A stretch of DNA of 21,031 nucleotides, taken from IMG/VR virus record IMGVR_UViG_3300049846_001980, positions 1 to 21,031 of that record, one strand, 5' to 3'. The notes beneath the pieces were generated by a model that saw only the letters and a program-made list of their open reading frames with translations, had not been told where the DNA came from and searched no databases. The translations under genes and the position numbers were made by a program. Source of the DNA: a virus. Shown in pieces: positions 13,595-20,627 of this stretch (positions are counted from its first letter, which is position 1; every line of letters starts with the position of its first letter).

Positions 13595-16197
13595 TTTGCT
13601 GCCTCCAGCTTTGCCGCTATCTTAGCCGCACGCTTTTTAGCCTTGAGCGCGCGATCCTTTCTCAGTCTCGCTTCATGCTCCTTTGCGGCACGATTACGCA
13701 GCGCCGCAATCTCCTCGGGATCAGAAGGTAACGCGCCTCTAGCTCGCTCCGGCAATTTATGATCGGGCATCTCCAGGAGTCGCTTTAACTCTTCGGGAGA
13801 TTCAACCTTGTGCATGTTCGCAAACGTGTACTTCCCCGCTCCCCGCTTGTAGTAGATCCTGTGACCGGAGTAGCGATCGGCAAAGTCACCATTAGAAAAG
13901 ACGTCGCGTTCGTCGATCGCGATTGTGTGGTAGGTGTCGCCTCCACGCGAAGCCATAAAGTCCACTTTGCGCAGAAGAGCATCGTCATGCATAGTCACGC
14001 CATTCTTCTTTCCCTTGAGGATGCTCTTTACCTCAATCTGGTGACTACCTCCAGCTTTGCCCTTCTTTGGTGCCTCAACATCACGGGGGGCATACTTGCC
14101 GTCCTCAAGAGATTTTGTTTCGCCACCAACGTGCGAGGCTATTTCGTTCTCGATCTTGGCAGCATGGACATGCTCTTGCTTGGCCACTCGGCCCTTATGC
14201 GCTACACCCTCCATTGGTTTGTCCACTTCCCTTTTTGAAGTGGTGGCTTCACCGTCTGTCTCATCTGAGCCTTTCTTCACAAACTGCCCTCCCTTGCTCG
14301 ATCCCGCAGGCGCATGAGGATGCTTAGAGGGGTCGAATCCCTCATCATGCGTTTGCACAGAGGACAGTTTCTTGTGTAGCCATGCGGCAGCGATCACAGG
14401 GGCGGCGGTGATCACACTGCTGCCCGGAACAGGAAGAGGCAGACCGGCGATACCGGCCCCCATGATCGCTATGGCCCATTTGCGACCGTACTTCGCCTCA
14501 AGCGCATGATACTTGCCGATCGCGTAATGCTTGGCCTTGCTCGCAATATGCTTAGGAAGATGCGCTGCAAGCGCCAGCCAAGAAGAATGGTGCTGAGACT
14601 CTCGGTCTGGGGCTTTCCCTCCGCCCTGCCCTTTCTTGGCGAACCGGCCTTTGTTCCTTTCAACCTTACTCTCGTCCCATGGTCGATCGTCGTACATTTT
14701 CGCCTTGCGCGTGAACAAGCTCACCTGGTCGGACGGTGGCGCTTCAAAGTCATCGCCATCGAAAACCGTTGCATCATCGGCAAACGGCAGTTCCGATCCA
14801 TTGGCACCCGGTTCGCCGGGAGGAGGTTTCTGCCCGCCTTCGTTGAACAGACGGTCGTCATCATCTTCAGGAGGCTTGCGGTTATAGCGCTCGTAAATGT
14901 CTTGCTTCGACAACTCCACGCCCATCGACCACATCCTGTTATCGATCTCAAGTTCTCGCGCTTGCTCATTGATGTCTACAGCGGATAGCTTCGCTCTGGG
15001 GTAGCGATCAACAACGTAGTTGATGTCCACGATGTCCTTGATCAATCCCGTCTCTCGATCGTTGAGAAGGGATTGCATGTTGCGTGCGAGGTGCCACTTA
15101 AGCTGGTCAGACGTTGAGCGATGAACCTGGCTGTTGCCCCGCCCATCGGTTGTCTCGCCCTCCAGCTGCTGAAGAATGGCACCTTGCAATCCGAGGAAAA
15201 TCTCGTGCTGGAAGTCCTTGCACGCGCTAGCGAAAACCTCGTCACCACCTCCGGCGATCTCCAGAGCCTGCACCTGGACGCGATCAGGGATAGCCAGCCA
15301 CATGCTGGACCGTAGCTGCGCTAGCGCCCTTTCCAGAGACGGGCGGTCTGAGGCGTCCTTGAACGTGCCCACAGCAACAGGGTATGTCCGCGACTCCAGA
15401 AACTTAGCTCGCAGTTTCCGCACCGTATCGAGCATCCACCAAGACGAGTAGACGCCGCGAAAATCAGACATGCCGCCAGGGAACCCCCACAGCGGGAGAT
15501 GCTGGTAGATAACGAATTCCGAGGGCGGGAAGATTGTGCCAGGGTTATAACGCAGGCCCATAAGCCCAACGATGTTGCGAAACTCATCAAGCTGGAGAAC
15601 AATGTCGTTGCCCGTGTCCTTCGGCTTTAGTGCGCGCAAAGCATACTTGCCAGCGAAATCGCCCCTCTCTTCCAGTGCCCACACCTTTTCATTGACGGAA
15701 TAGCCATCGATCAGTGCGCCAGAGAGAATGTTCCACAGTGCGCCGTCGATGCCGCCTTGCAAGCAATCTTCGAGATTGTAGCGTACAAACTCAGCGATAC
15801 GTTGATCACGGGGGTTCTTGCGGTCTGCTGGGATAACCTCTAGGTCGAGGGCGCAGACCGCAAGAACCTTGCCGAGAAATGCAGCTTTGACGTGAGGGCT
15901 ATCGAGCATTCGACGATAGGCGACGCGCATTTCCGCCGTCTCGCCCATCGTTTGATGCGAGTCGAAGTAAGGCAAAAAGAGTGGCAGTATAACCGATGGT
16001 GGCCCGGAGCGCACCGATTCGCTGCGCAAATCGACATCAGCCACGGTCCCCTTGGAGAGTCTTGGGGTGATCCATCCGCCCATCTTCTCCTTGAGCCAAG
16101 CCAATACACCTTTGGATCGACCAGGAGGTTGTTGCCCTGGGCGGGGCGTAAACCACGGTGCGATACGGTCAGCTTGTCCATTGAAGGTAGTTACCAT
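13591..16197 (-). CDS. Portal protein (DUF935, Mu gp29-like) with about 400-aa C-terminal extension
   Basis: This 868-aa protein starts at ATG 16197, overlapping the terminase stop. Residues 80-450 carry the DUF935 portal core: MGETAEMRVAYRRMLDSPHV, NILSGALIDGYSVNEKVWAL, PPSEFVIYQHLPLWGFPGG, WWMLDTVRKLRAKFLESRTY and LSKQDIYERYNRKPPE. Ordinary relatives end near 500 residues. Here follow PWDESKVERNKGRFAKKG (506-523), a hydrophobic segment WAIAIMGAGIAGLPLPVPG (574-592) with more at 594-607, FDPSKHPHAPAGSSKGGQF (621-639), then a domain at about 678-797 with Asp706 and IEVK (721-724), like PD-(D/E)xK nucleases. A basic helical tail (REARLRKDRALKAKKRAAK type) ends it. The core docks terminase and tail; the extension may be a virion-carried effector, which is inference. 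Confidence 0.85.
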   Translation of the reverse strand: MVTTFNGQADRIAPWFTPRPGQQPPGRSKGVLAWLKEKMGGWITPRLSKGTVADVDLRSESVRSGPPSVILPLFLPYFDSHQTMGETAEMRVAYRRMLDSPHVKAAFLGKVLAVCALDLEVIPADRKNPRDQRIAEFVRYNLEDCLQGGIDGALWNILSGALIDGYSVNEKVWALEERGDFAGKYALRALKPKDTGNDIVLQLDEFRNIVGLMGLRYNPGTIFPPSEFVIYQHLPLWGFPGGMSDFRGVYSSWWMLDTVRKLRAKFLESRTYPVAVGTFKDASDRPSLERALAQLRSSMWLAIPDRVQVQALEIAGGGDEVFASACKDFQHEIFLGLQGAILQQLEGETTDGRGNSQVHRSTSDQLKWHLARNMQSLLNDRETGLIKDIVDINYVVDRYPRAKLSAVDINEQARELEIDNRMWSMGVELSKQDIYERYNRKPPEDDDDRLFNEGGQKPPPGEPGANGSELPFADDATVFDGDDFEAPPSDQVSLFTRKAKMYDDRPWDESKVERNKGRFAKKGQGGGKAPDRESQHHSSWLALAAHLPKHIASKAKHYAIGKYHALEAKYGRKWAIAIMGAGIAGLPLPVPGSSVITAAPVIAAAWLHKKLSSVQTHDEGFDPSKHPHAPAGSSKGGQFVKKGSDETDGEATTSKREVDKPMEGVAHKGRVAKQEHVHAAKIENEIASHVGGETKSLEDGKYAPRDVEAPKKGKAGGSHQIEVKSILKGKKNGVTMHDDALLRKVDFMASRGGDTYHTIAIDERDVFSNGDFADRYSGHRIYYKRGAGKYTFANMHKVESPEELKRLLEMPDHKLPERARGALPSDPEEIAALRNRAAKEHEARLRKDRALKAKKRAAKIAAKLEAAK

Positions 16198-17624
16198 TCA
16201 ATATGCTCCGGCGGAGTACGCGAGCTACCATACCAGGGCTGATCGTCCGTCACGGAAAAGACTCCAGGAGGTGCTTTGTCAATTTCGCTTCGGTTGTCGA
16301 TAGTAGGCACGCTCCAATCGTCTCGTTCCGTTGCAGGCCGGAAGAGCCATGAGACAATATACCTCTCCGCATCCATGATATGGTAGGTTTCTTTCGCCTC
16401 GATCTTTTCCGTGGGGTTACCAGACTCGTCTATCTCCCGCGAATAGCTATTCTTCTCATCAAGGTATTCGGCCAGGTCGTCAAAGACAATGAGTTGATGC
16501 TGTGCATGCGCCGCGAAGACGCGACCGATGCCTACCTCTACTTCCGATACCGTTGGTTCCTGGACGGACAGCCCAGCCAGGGAGAACTCGTCCCGCCATT
16601 GATCCTCTGACCCTGCGCCTCCTACGGTATGCGGACGCATAGGTTCATTAGCCAGGAGCGCTTCAACATGCGCTTTGGCGCTTCGTGATCCCTCGTGGTA
16701 GGTTCGATACACATAGTAGCGTCCTGTGGCCTGACGGTGCGCGTCCTGCTCTTGAGCAAGGAACACGCCGGCGGTATTCACGCCGCCGAAGTCAAGGCCT
16801 AGATACCGTGGCCAATGCTTAGGTAAAGCAAATCGCGGAACAACGTGATGCTGCTCGTCAAAGGACGAGTAGATCAGACCAGCCGGGCGCGAAAACACAC
16901 CCCGGTAGAACATATCGAACTTCCACCGTGGCAAAGTGCGTTGCGCCCGTTCATACTCATCACGAGGAAAAGCAGGATTAGCGAGAGAGTCGAAGTTGAT
17001 GACGTCAATCTCAGGATGTTTCTTGCCAGCCTTCACCCACTCATCAAACAGGCACGTCTTGAGCCATCCGAGGTCGTAGGGGGTGGTGGTAATCAGGACG
17101 CGGCCTTTATGAATCGCAAGGCGTCTCTGGATGGCTTCCCACGAACCGAGTCGGAACTTCTTCTGACCGGCTTCATCGAGCCATGCGGCCTTCGCTGTGG
17201 CGGACTCCAGAGATTCAGGATCTTGTGCATGAGCAAAAAAAATCTTGGTCGGTTCGCTTTGCGGTTTGCCAAAGATTTGCTTCTCGCCCGATGGGGATAA
17301 AAGGAAGAACTTCTGTTGAGCGTGATAGATCCCAAACGATTGAAGAGTCTGGAAGTAGTTCAGAAACTCCGGGAGTACCTTTTTCGAGAGCAACGGATAG
17401 GTGGGCGAAATTACCAAGTAGTCCCCCGGGCCACGCATCTCAATCTCACGTCTGAGCCAGACAGGGCCAATCGTAGTCTTGCCAGATTGTGTGCCGGCAA
17501 GAACGAGGATACATCGCTTGGTCGAGTGCGCCGCCTTCCATTGTCCCGGATGCGGCTTGATGCGCAATCTCGGCTTGCCCTTCTGATCTACAATCTCCTC
17601 AAGGAACGGCATCATCCACTCCAT
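16191..17624 (-). CDS. terL: Terminase large subunit
   Basis: This is 477 residues. The ATPase half shows Walker A AGTQSGKTT (43-51), Walker B AAWLDEAGQ with Asp150 and Glu151, and coupling motif VLITTTPYD (177-184). The nuclease half has the first RNase H-like acidic residue in YLGLDFGGVNTAG (Asp278) and a late acidic residue in HIMDAERYIVSWLF (Asp418). The protein packages DNA through the portal and cuts the concatemer. Its length is normal for the family and both active sites look intact. It overlaps the small subunit by 26 bases, so an internal Met at residue 4 or 5 could be used; it overlaps the portal start by seven bases. Packaging type (cos or headful) cannot be decided here. Confidence 0.92.
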   Translation of the reverse strand: MEWMMPFLEEIVDQKGKPRLRIKPHPGQWKAAHSTKRCILVLAGTQSGKTTIGPVWLRREIEMRGPGDYLVISPTYPLLSKKVLPEFLNYFQTLQSFGIYHAQQKFFLLSPSGEKQIFGKPQSEPTKIFFAHAQDPESLESATAKAAWLDEAGQKKFRLGSWEAIQRRLAIHKGRVLITTTPYDLGWLKTCLFDEWVKAGKKHPEIDVINFDSLANPAFPRDEYERAQRTLPRWKFDMFYRGVFSRPAGLIYSSFDEQHHVVPRFALPKHWPRYLGLDFGGVNTAGVFLAQEQDAHRQATGRYYVYRTYHEGSRSAKAHVEALLANEPMRPHTVGGAGSEDQWRDEFSLAGLSVQEPTVSEVEVGIGRVFAAHAQHQLIVFDDLAEYLDEKNSYSREIDESGNPTEKIEAKETYHIMDAERYIVSWLFRPATERDDWSVPTIDNRSEIDKAPPGVFSVTDDQPWYGSSRTPPEHIEW

Positions 17625-17973
17625 CAGGTTTTACTATTTCCACCGTCTCGAACTGTTGCTTCTTGACCGTGGCAGAGATGTCCACGGCCCGCTTGTCTTT
17701 CCATTTCTCCGGGCAACGATTGTAGAGAAACACTTGTTGCGCTGTTGTATTGCCTTCGATGGCTGATTTGAACAGGGCATTCTCGACTTGCGCACAGCAA
17801 GACCGTTGCGCCTCTTTGACGCGCTCGTCAAACGTCTTGTTCTTTTTCCGCAACGACCAGACCGTCTGTCTTCTCACGCCAACAACAGCAGCAGCATTAG
17901 AGAACGTGCATCCTTGGCGGAGCTTTTCCAGATACTCCTCTTGCTTTTCCGGGGTCAATTTTGTTGCAGTCAT
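17599..17973 (-). CDS. terS: Terminase small subunit
   Basis: This 124-aa protein starts at ATG 17973 in an ATGA overlap with the KTSC gene. Residues 18-43 form a helix-turn-helix (LRQGCTFSNAAAVVGVRRQT) for recognising the packaging site. A helical oligomerisation region follows (ENALFKSAIEGNTTAQQVFL), with NRCPEKWKDK (85-94), the (R/N)xPxxWxxK pattern typical of this family. The C-terminus (QFETVEIVKPDGVDDAVP) probably contacts the large subunit. Position directly before terL confirms the role. Length is on the short side but normal. Confidence 0.85.
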   Translation of the reverse strand: MTATKLTPEKQEEYLEKLRQGCTFSNAAAVVGVRRQTVWSLRKKNKTFDERVKEAQRSCCAQVENALFKSAIEGNTTAQQVFLYNRCPEKWKDKRAVDISATVKKQQFETVEIVKPDGVDDAVP

Positions 17974-18290
17974 ACCGATACCGTATCATAGTCCGCATCA
18001 TAAAGAAAGGCATGCACAAACTTGCCCTTGCTGCGCGCGGCCAAGAAAGACGCATAGAAAGTGAGTGGTACAGGTCGCGCGTATGCGACTGTCACCGTGA
18101 CGGACCCACCTTTGTCTTTGTACCGCACGTATAGTGTGCCGAGTGATTCACTTCCTACTAATCGCGATGAGCGAGGAACCCAAGCGACCGAATGGACCCA
18201 AGAAGAGCGAACAGGCTTCCACGGGATCGCTTGGGGCGCATGCGATTTGTTGCCAGTCGGTCTACCGAAAAGCCGTTGAAGAATGCCCAT
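17970..18290 (-). CDS. KTSC-domain protein
   Basis: This is 106 residues from ATG at 18290; GTG at 18293 is also possible, but GAGGG six bases before the ATG favours it. From residue 29 the sequence follows the KTSC domain: SSWVHSVAWVPRSSRL, TLYVRYKDKGGSVTVTVAYA, then VPLTFYASFLAARSKGKFVH. In this family a small beta-barrel-like unit ends with a helix bearing A(R/K)SxGxF. The domain is common in phages and in bacterial polyvalent or toxin-linked proteins, but its function is not established. An insertion (VPRSSRLVGSESLG) between the first two strands is longer than I expect. It overlaps terS by ATGA, so it belongs to the packaging operon. Confidence 0.75.
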   Translation of the reverse strand: MGILQRLFGRPTGNKSHAPQAIPWKPVRSSWVHSVAWVPRSSRLVGSESLGTLYVRYKDKGGSVTVTVAYARPVPLTFYASFLAARSKGKFVHAFLYDADYDTVSV

Positions 18291-18453
18291 CACGCACCCT
18301 CTCCTGTGTAGTGTAATTAGACGGCGGTATCGGCAATCACACCTTCAATTATGGATAGAAGGGTCACCGAAGCAATCGTCGTCGCCACGCGACAGGACCA
18401 GGAGTAATTGCCGCCTTCAGCGCTTGGTATTGTTCAGTCATGATATTCTGATT
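18291..18453 (-). other. 163-nt gap before the packaging genes, with a possible decayed small ORF
   Basis: The gap separates the zinc-ribbon gene from the KTSC gene. An ATG at 18441 opens 25 codons ending at 18364 (MTEQYQALKAAITPGPVAWR...), without a good Shine-Dalgarno. Removing one base after ITPGP would continue as SRGDDDCFGDPSIHN to a stop, which reads more like phage protein, so a frameshifted small gene is possible. A weak sigma70-like pair, TTGCTT (18375-18370) and CATAAT (18353-18348) with a 16-base spacer, is also present. Neither is convincing alone. Confidence 0.3.
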
Positions 18454-18693
18454 TTATCCCTCACGATCCGATAGACTCTCACAATCCATCGTCAGCTTCA
18501 AGGTTAATAGACACCCACACGCGCAGACATGTGGTCGACCTCCAACCACGAGATGATGTCGCTTATCGCACTTGGGGCAGCTGGCCGAGTATCTTGTGGG
18601 TTCGTCCAATAGCGTCACATTGCTACAGTGAACGCAAACAACCGCACCATACCACCTCTGGTCAGGTGGCACAGCTATTTCGACCTCACTCAT
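18454..18693 (-). CDS. Small Cys-rich zinc-ribbon protein
   Basis: Starting at ATG 18693 this is 79 residues with eight cysteines. CVHC at 20-23 and CPKC at 39-42 are 15 residues apart, a zinc-ribbon arrangement; CACGC at 57-61 and Cys71 may bind further metal. Function is unknown; such small ribbons often bind nucleic acid or other proteins. The start lies in a 32-nt initiation cassette that recurs at 20619-20650. An in-frame ATG at 18777 with AAGGAG seven bases upstream would add 28 basic residues (SKPKKRKGRS), but that stretch overlaps a 46-aa ORF in another frame. Both forms may exist; I favour the shorter because the cassette is shared. Confidence 0.7.
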   Translation of the reverse strand: MSEVEIAVPPDQRWYGAVVCVHCSNVTLLDEPTRYSASCPKCDKRHHLVVGGRPHVCACGCLLTLKLTMDCESLSDREG

Positions 18694-18716
18694 AGAACGG
18701 CCCTTCCTCTTCTTGG
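18685..18716 (-). repeat. Translation-initiation cassette, copy A
   Basis: This is the near-identical partner of 20619-20650. It carries the EEEGPFYE tail of the 46-aa ORF and the start of the zinc-ribbon gene (MSE...). A more diverged relative, sharing CACTCATAG and CGGCCCT on the plus strand, lies at 20109-20134. Confidence 0.75.
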
Positions 18717-18826
18717 GTTTGCTCGCGATCGTAGTCGCATGGCCAGTCACCAATTCGCCTAATCGTGGGCTTTCCATTATCTATCTCCTTCGAGTCAGAA
18801 TCGCTAATGACTGATAGGTGAGTCAT
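18686..18826 (-). CDS. Small 46-aa protein with EEEGPFYE tail
   Basis: The frame from ATG 18826 to TGA 18686 encodes 46 residues: MTHLSVISDSDSKEID, then KPTIRRIGDWPCDYDREQ and a tail QEEEGPFYE. The tail is nearly the same as that of the 39-aa membrane protein at 20620-20739 (QEEEGSFYE), which argues that this frame is or was translated. The tail codons also contain the ribosome-binding site of the zinc-ribbon gene, whose ATG overlaps the stop. The start is three bases after the preceding stop and has only a weak GGGGA. No known domain is visible. Confidence 0.5.
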   Translation of the reverse strand: MTHLSVISDSDSKEIDNGKPTIRRIGDWPCDYDREQTQEEEGPFYE

Positions 18827-18828
18827 CA

Positions 18829-19044
18829 CTATCCCCGAGAAAGTCGCGAGAGTAACGCCTTGCCACGCTCATGAGGACATGGGCTTTTATGAAGCCGATG
18901 CGATTGGCAATAACCGTGGTGATCGTACTGGCAAGGCGAATCGTCGAGCAGCCCATCGAGGAGTTCGGCCAACTCCTCGATGAGTTCAAGCAACTCGTCC
19001 TTTGCGTCATCTGGTTCCAAAAAATCCCAATTGCGATCACTCAT
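18829..19044 (-). CDS. Small acidic protein with Cys/His-rich C-terminal half
   Basis: This is 71 residues from ATG 19044, preceded by GAGAGGTG at good spacing; an in-frame TTG at 19071 is less likely. The N-terminal half is an acidic amphipathic helix (DAKDELLELIEELAELLDGL), suited to protein contacts. The second half, DSPCQYDHHGYCQSHRLH followed by KSPCPHERGK, has three Cys and several His and could bind one zinc ion. I recall similar small proteins of unknown function in other phages but know no assigned role. It lies between the DUF1653-RusA gene and the 46-aa ORF, so it belongs to the early or middle small-gene cluster. Confidence 0.65.
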   Translation of the reverse strand: MSDRNWDFLEPDDAKDELLELIEELAELLDGLLDDSPCQYDHHGYCQSHRLHKSPCPHERGKALLSRLSRG

Positions 19045-19071
19045 CTCAACACCTCTCGAATCGATCGCCAA

Positions 19072-19674
19072 TTATTCGGGCGCTATGTCCTCAATTGTGG
19101 CCACTGTTCCCCACCACCCCCCTTGTTTGGCACGCGTGAATGTCACTTCGCCGAGAACGCACCAACGGTCACTGTCGTCCCTAAGAACATGCGTGGCGAC
19201 GAGGGCGTCCAAGAGGGATTTCCAATAGGCGTCAGGATCACACTTTCTCTGCCCCGGCTTGAGGACGATACGCAAGCTCACCCTTCGCCGGTGGTGAAAG
19301 TGCGCATACTTACAGGTTGGGCCAACGGCGAGAGAGACGATTTCCCGATCGAGCTTCTTGAGTTTGTGAGCGGCACTCCAATGACGCCCCACAAATTGGT
19401 TGAGACGCGCTGGGTGCCAATTCTTGATGCGAAGCTGAAAAGTCTCGTTAAGATGTTCAAACCTCGACATGGCGAGATCGCCGACTTGAACATTTTCCAG
19501 GAAGTTCGCCTTGGCCCGAATCCACAGTTTGCCGCTATCGTTCTCGTAAACAACAAACTCAGCCAATGTCTCGGAGTCTTGGGCGACACCGTGAACCGTA
19601 TAGAGGTCCCCTTTATAGTGCCGGTAGCGCCCCGGTTGAATATCGCATATCATGTGGTCGTCGATTCTTCTCAT
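19072..19674 (-). CDS. DUF1653 domain fused to RusA-like Holliday junction resolvase
   Basis: This 200-aa protein starts at ATG 19674 in an ATGA overlap. Residues 14-62 match DUF1653: PGRYRHYKGDLYTVHGVAQD, SETLAEFVVYEN and LWIRAKANFLENV. From residue 78 the sequence follows RusA-type endonucleases: LRIKNWHPARLNQFVGRHWS, RVSLRIVLKPGQRKCDPDAY, then WKSLLDALVATHVLRDDSDR. The family's acidic metal-binding residues are represented by Asp146, Asp148, Asp156 and Asp166/167. RusA enzymes cut Holliday junctions; in phages they resolve replication or recombination intermediates before packaging. A separate start at Met69 is possible but lacks a Shine-Dalgarno. The combination with DUF1653, normally a stand-alone small protein, is unusual. 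Confidence 0.8.
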   Translation of the reverse strand: MRRIDDHMICDIQPGRYRHYKGDLYTVHGVAQDSETLAEFVVYENDSGKLWIRAKANFLENVQVGDLAMSRFEHLNETFQLRIKNWHPARLNQFVGRHWSAAHKLKKLDREIVSLAVGPTCKYAHFHHRRRVSLRIVLKPGQRKCDPDAYWKSLLDALVATHVLRDDSDRWCVLGEVTFTRAKQGGWWGTVATIEDIAPE

Positions 19675-20078
19675 GTTGACTTTCTCTTGCGTGGAGGACG
19701 GCGACGGTCGAGGTGCCCTCCGCTTCTCCGCTTCTCAGCTTCCACACCCGCTCTGTAGCCTTGCTGCCAGTACTCCTGGCACGCTGTTTCCTTGAGGAGC
19801 ATGCCGACGTGGTTTTCCAGCCAATGCAATTGCCGTAAAAGAGAGTGGTGATGCCCGCGCAGGGTCGGCCCGTCATCGCCCACATATCGCCGGATGATGT
19901 CCAGCGCATCATCGGGGACGGGCGGTTCATCCAGGCCACGCAAGAGTTCCTCGCGATGGTATTTCTCGAGGGCATCGGCCAGCTGGACGGCAAGCCATCT
20001 ACGGCTAGTATCGCCTGGAGGAAAGCTCATGGCATCAACAAGGTAGTCCACTATCTCTCTTGCTCGCTCTTCGGTCAT
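19671..20078 (-). CDS. Small helical protein of unknown function
   Basis: This 135-aa protein starts at ATG 20078 with GGAGG seven bases upstream, and its start overlaps the stop of the 48-aa membrane protein. It is mostly helical and charged: ERAREIVDYLVDAMSFPPG, RRWLAVQLADALEKYHREEL, then LRGHHHSLLRQLHWLENHVG and CQEYWQQGYRAGVEAEKRRS, ending with the very basic DRRRPPRKRKST. The basic tail could bind nucleic acid. No known domain is recognised. It is coupled to the DUF1653-RusA gene and so may act in the same DNA-processing step, but that is only suggested by position. Confidence 0.65.
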   Translation of the reverse strand: MTEERAREIVDYLVDAMSFPPGDTSRRWLAVQLADALEKYHREELLRGLDEPPVPDDALDIIRRYVGDDGPTLRGHHHSLLRQLHWLENHVGMLLKETACQEYWQQGYRAGVEAEKRRSGGHLDRRRPPRKRKST

Positions 20079-20221
20079 GCTTCAGCCTCCACAATTCGCC
20101 TGCCAATCCACTCATAGTGCGGCCCTCCTTCGCGTGGCCCATCACTGCCGCCCCAAATGAGGATGGCCAAGGCCAGCGCTACCACCGCAGCGACAACTAC
20201 CCATTTGGCGAATGTGTCCAT
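20075..20221 (-). CDS. Small single-helix membrane protein (48 aa)
   Basis: ATG 20221 to TGA 20075 encodes 48 residues. MDTFAKWVVVAAVVALALAI is followed by LIWGG, one membrane helix at about 7-24, then a short polar tail with REGGPHYEWIGRR. The helix resembles that of the 39-aa protein at 20620-20739 (VVA.VVAL.LAI..W) and the tail keeps the (E)xG(P/S)xYE motif. The start shares one base with the preceding TGA, and the stop overlaps the ATG of the 135-aa gene. Its small size and single helix do not by themselves make it a holin. Confidence 0.65.
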   Translation of the reverse strand: MDTFAKWVVVAAVVALALAILIWGGSDGPREGGPHYEWIGRRIVEAEA

Positions 20222-20415
20222 CAGTATCCCTTCTTGCCCACATTCTTGCCCGGCTCACGACCTCCCTTCATGACGACCTTCTCGGAGTGAACGCCTCCTC
20301 GAATGTTGACTAGCTCACGCCAGCATGTCCACACATCATCTGCTTCGCACACGCACTCCCAAGGCGACCAGATGATGCCGTCCGTGGAGGACCGGAGATA
20401 GCCTTTGTAGATCAT
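20221..20415 (-). CDS. Small protein of unknown function (64 aa)
   Basis: ATG 20415 lies in an ATGA overlap with the coiled-coil gene. The 64 residues include IYKGYLRSSTDGIIWSPWEC, CEADDVWTCWREL and the basic end VVMKGGREPGKN. Three Cys and four Trp in a short polypeptide indicate a compact fold, perhaps metal-binding, but no family is recognised. It is translationally coupled on both sides. Confidence 0.6.
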   Translation of the reverse strand: MIYKGYLRSSTDGIIWSPWECVCEADDVWTCWRELVNIRGGVHSEKVVMKGGREPGKNVGKKGY

Positions 20416-20627
20416 GCGTCACTCTCCATTTCGAGCAACGCCTTTCGCAGTTCATCGCGCTCCGAAGTGATCTCGGCAAGACGAGCTTCTGCGTCAATCG
20501 CACGCTTCAGTATCTCGATGCGCTCCTGTGCGAGGCGAATTTCATGCGCGCGGAAACATGCCTCCGATGAAAGGGATTCCTCAGCTTCGGCGAGCTTAGC
20601 TTGCAGATCCAGATTTTTCTCACTCAT
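20412..20627 (-). CDS. Small coiled-coil protein (71 aa)
   Basis: This starts at ATG 20627 in the second copy of the initiation cassette; longer in-frame starts (20658 or 20729) overlap the membrane-protein gene. Almost the whole protein is helix with heptad-like Leu/Ala spacing: LDLQAKLAEAEESLSSEACF, RLAQERIEILKRAIDAEARL, ITSERDELRKALLEMESDA. It should form a dimeric coiled coil. No enzyme motif is present; an adaptor or regulator role is possible, but nothing in the sequence shows which. Confidence 0.6.
   Translation of the reverse strand: MSEKNLDLQAKLAEAEESLSSEACFRAHEIRLAQERIEILKRAIDAEARLAEITSERDELRKALLEMESDA

Noticed and set aside
18348-18375. Sigma70-like promoter TTGCTT-16-CATAAT on the minus strand
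   Set aside because: The -35 box matches poorly and it lies inside a possible small ORF; too weak to call as a promoter.
18871-19758. A 295-codon open frame on the plus strand
   Set aside because: It lies opposite the DUF1653-RusA gene and a well-initiated small gene, its translation has no recognisable domain, and all other genes run on the minus strand.
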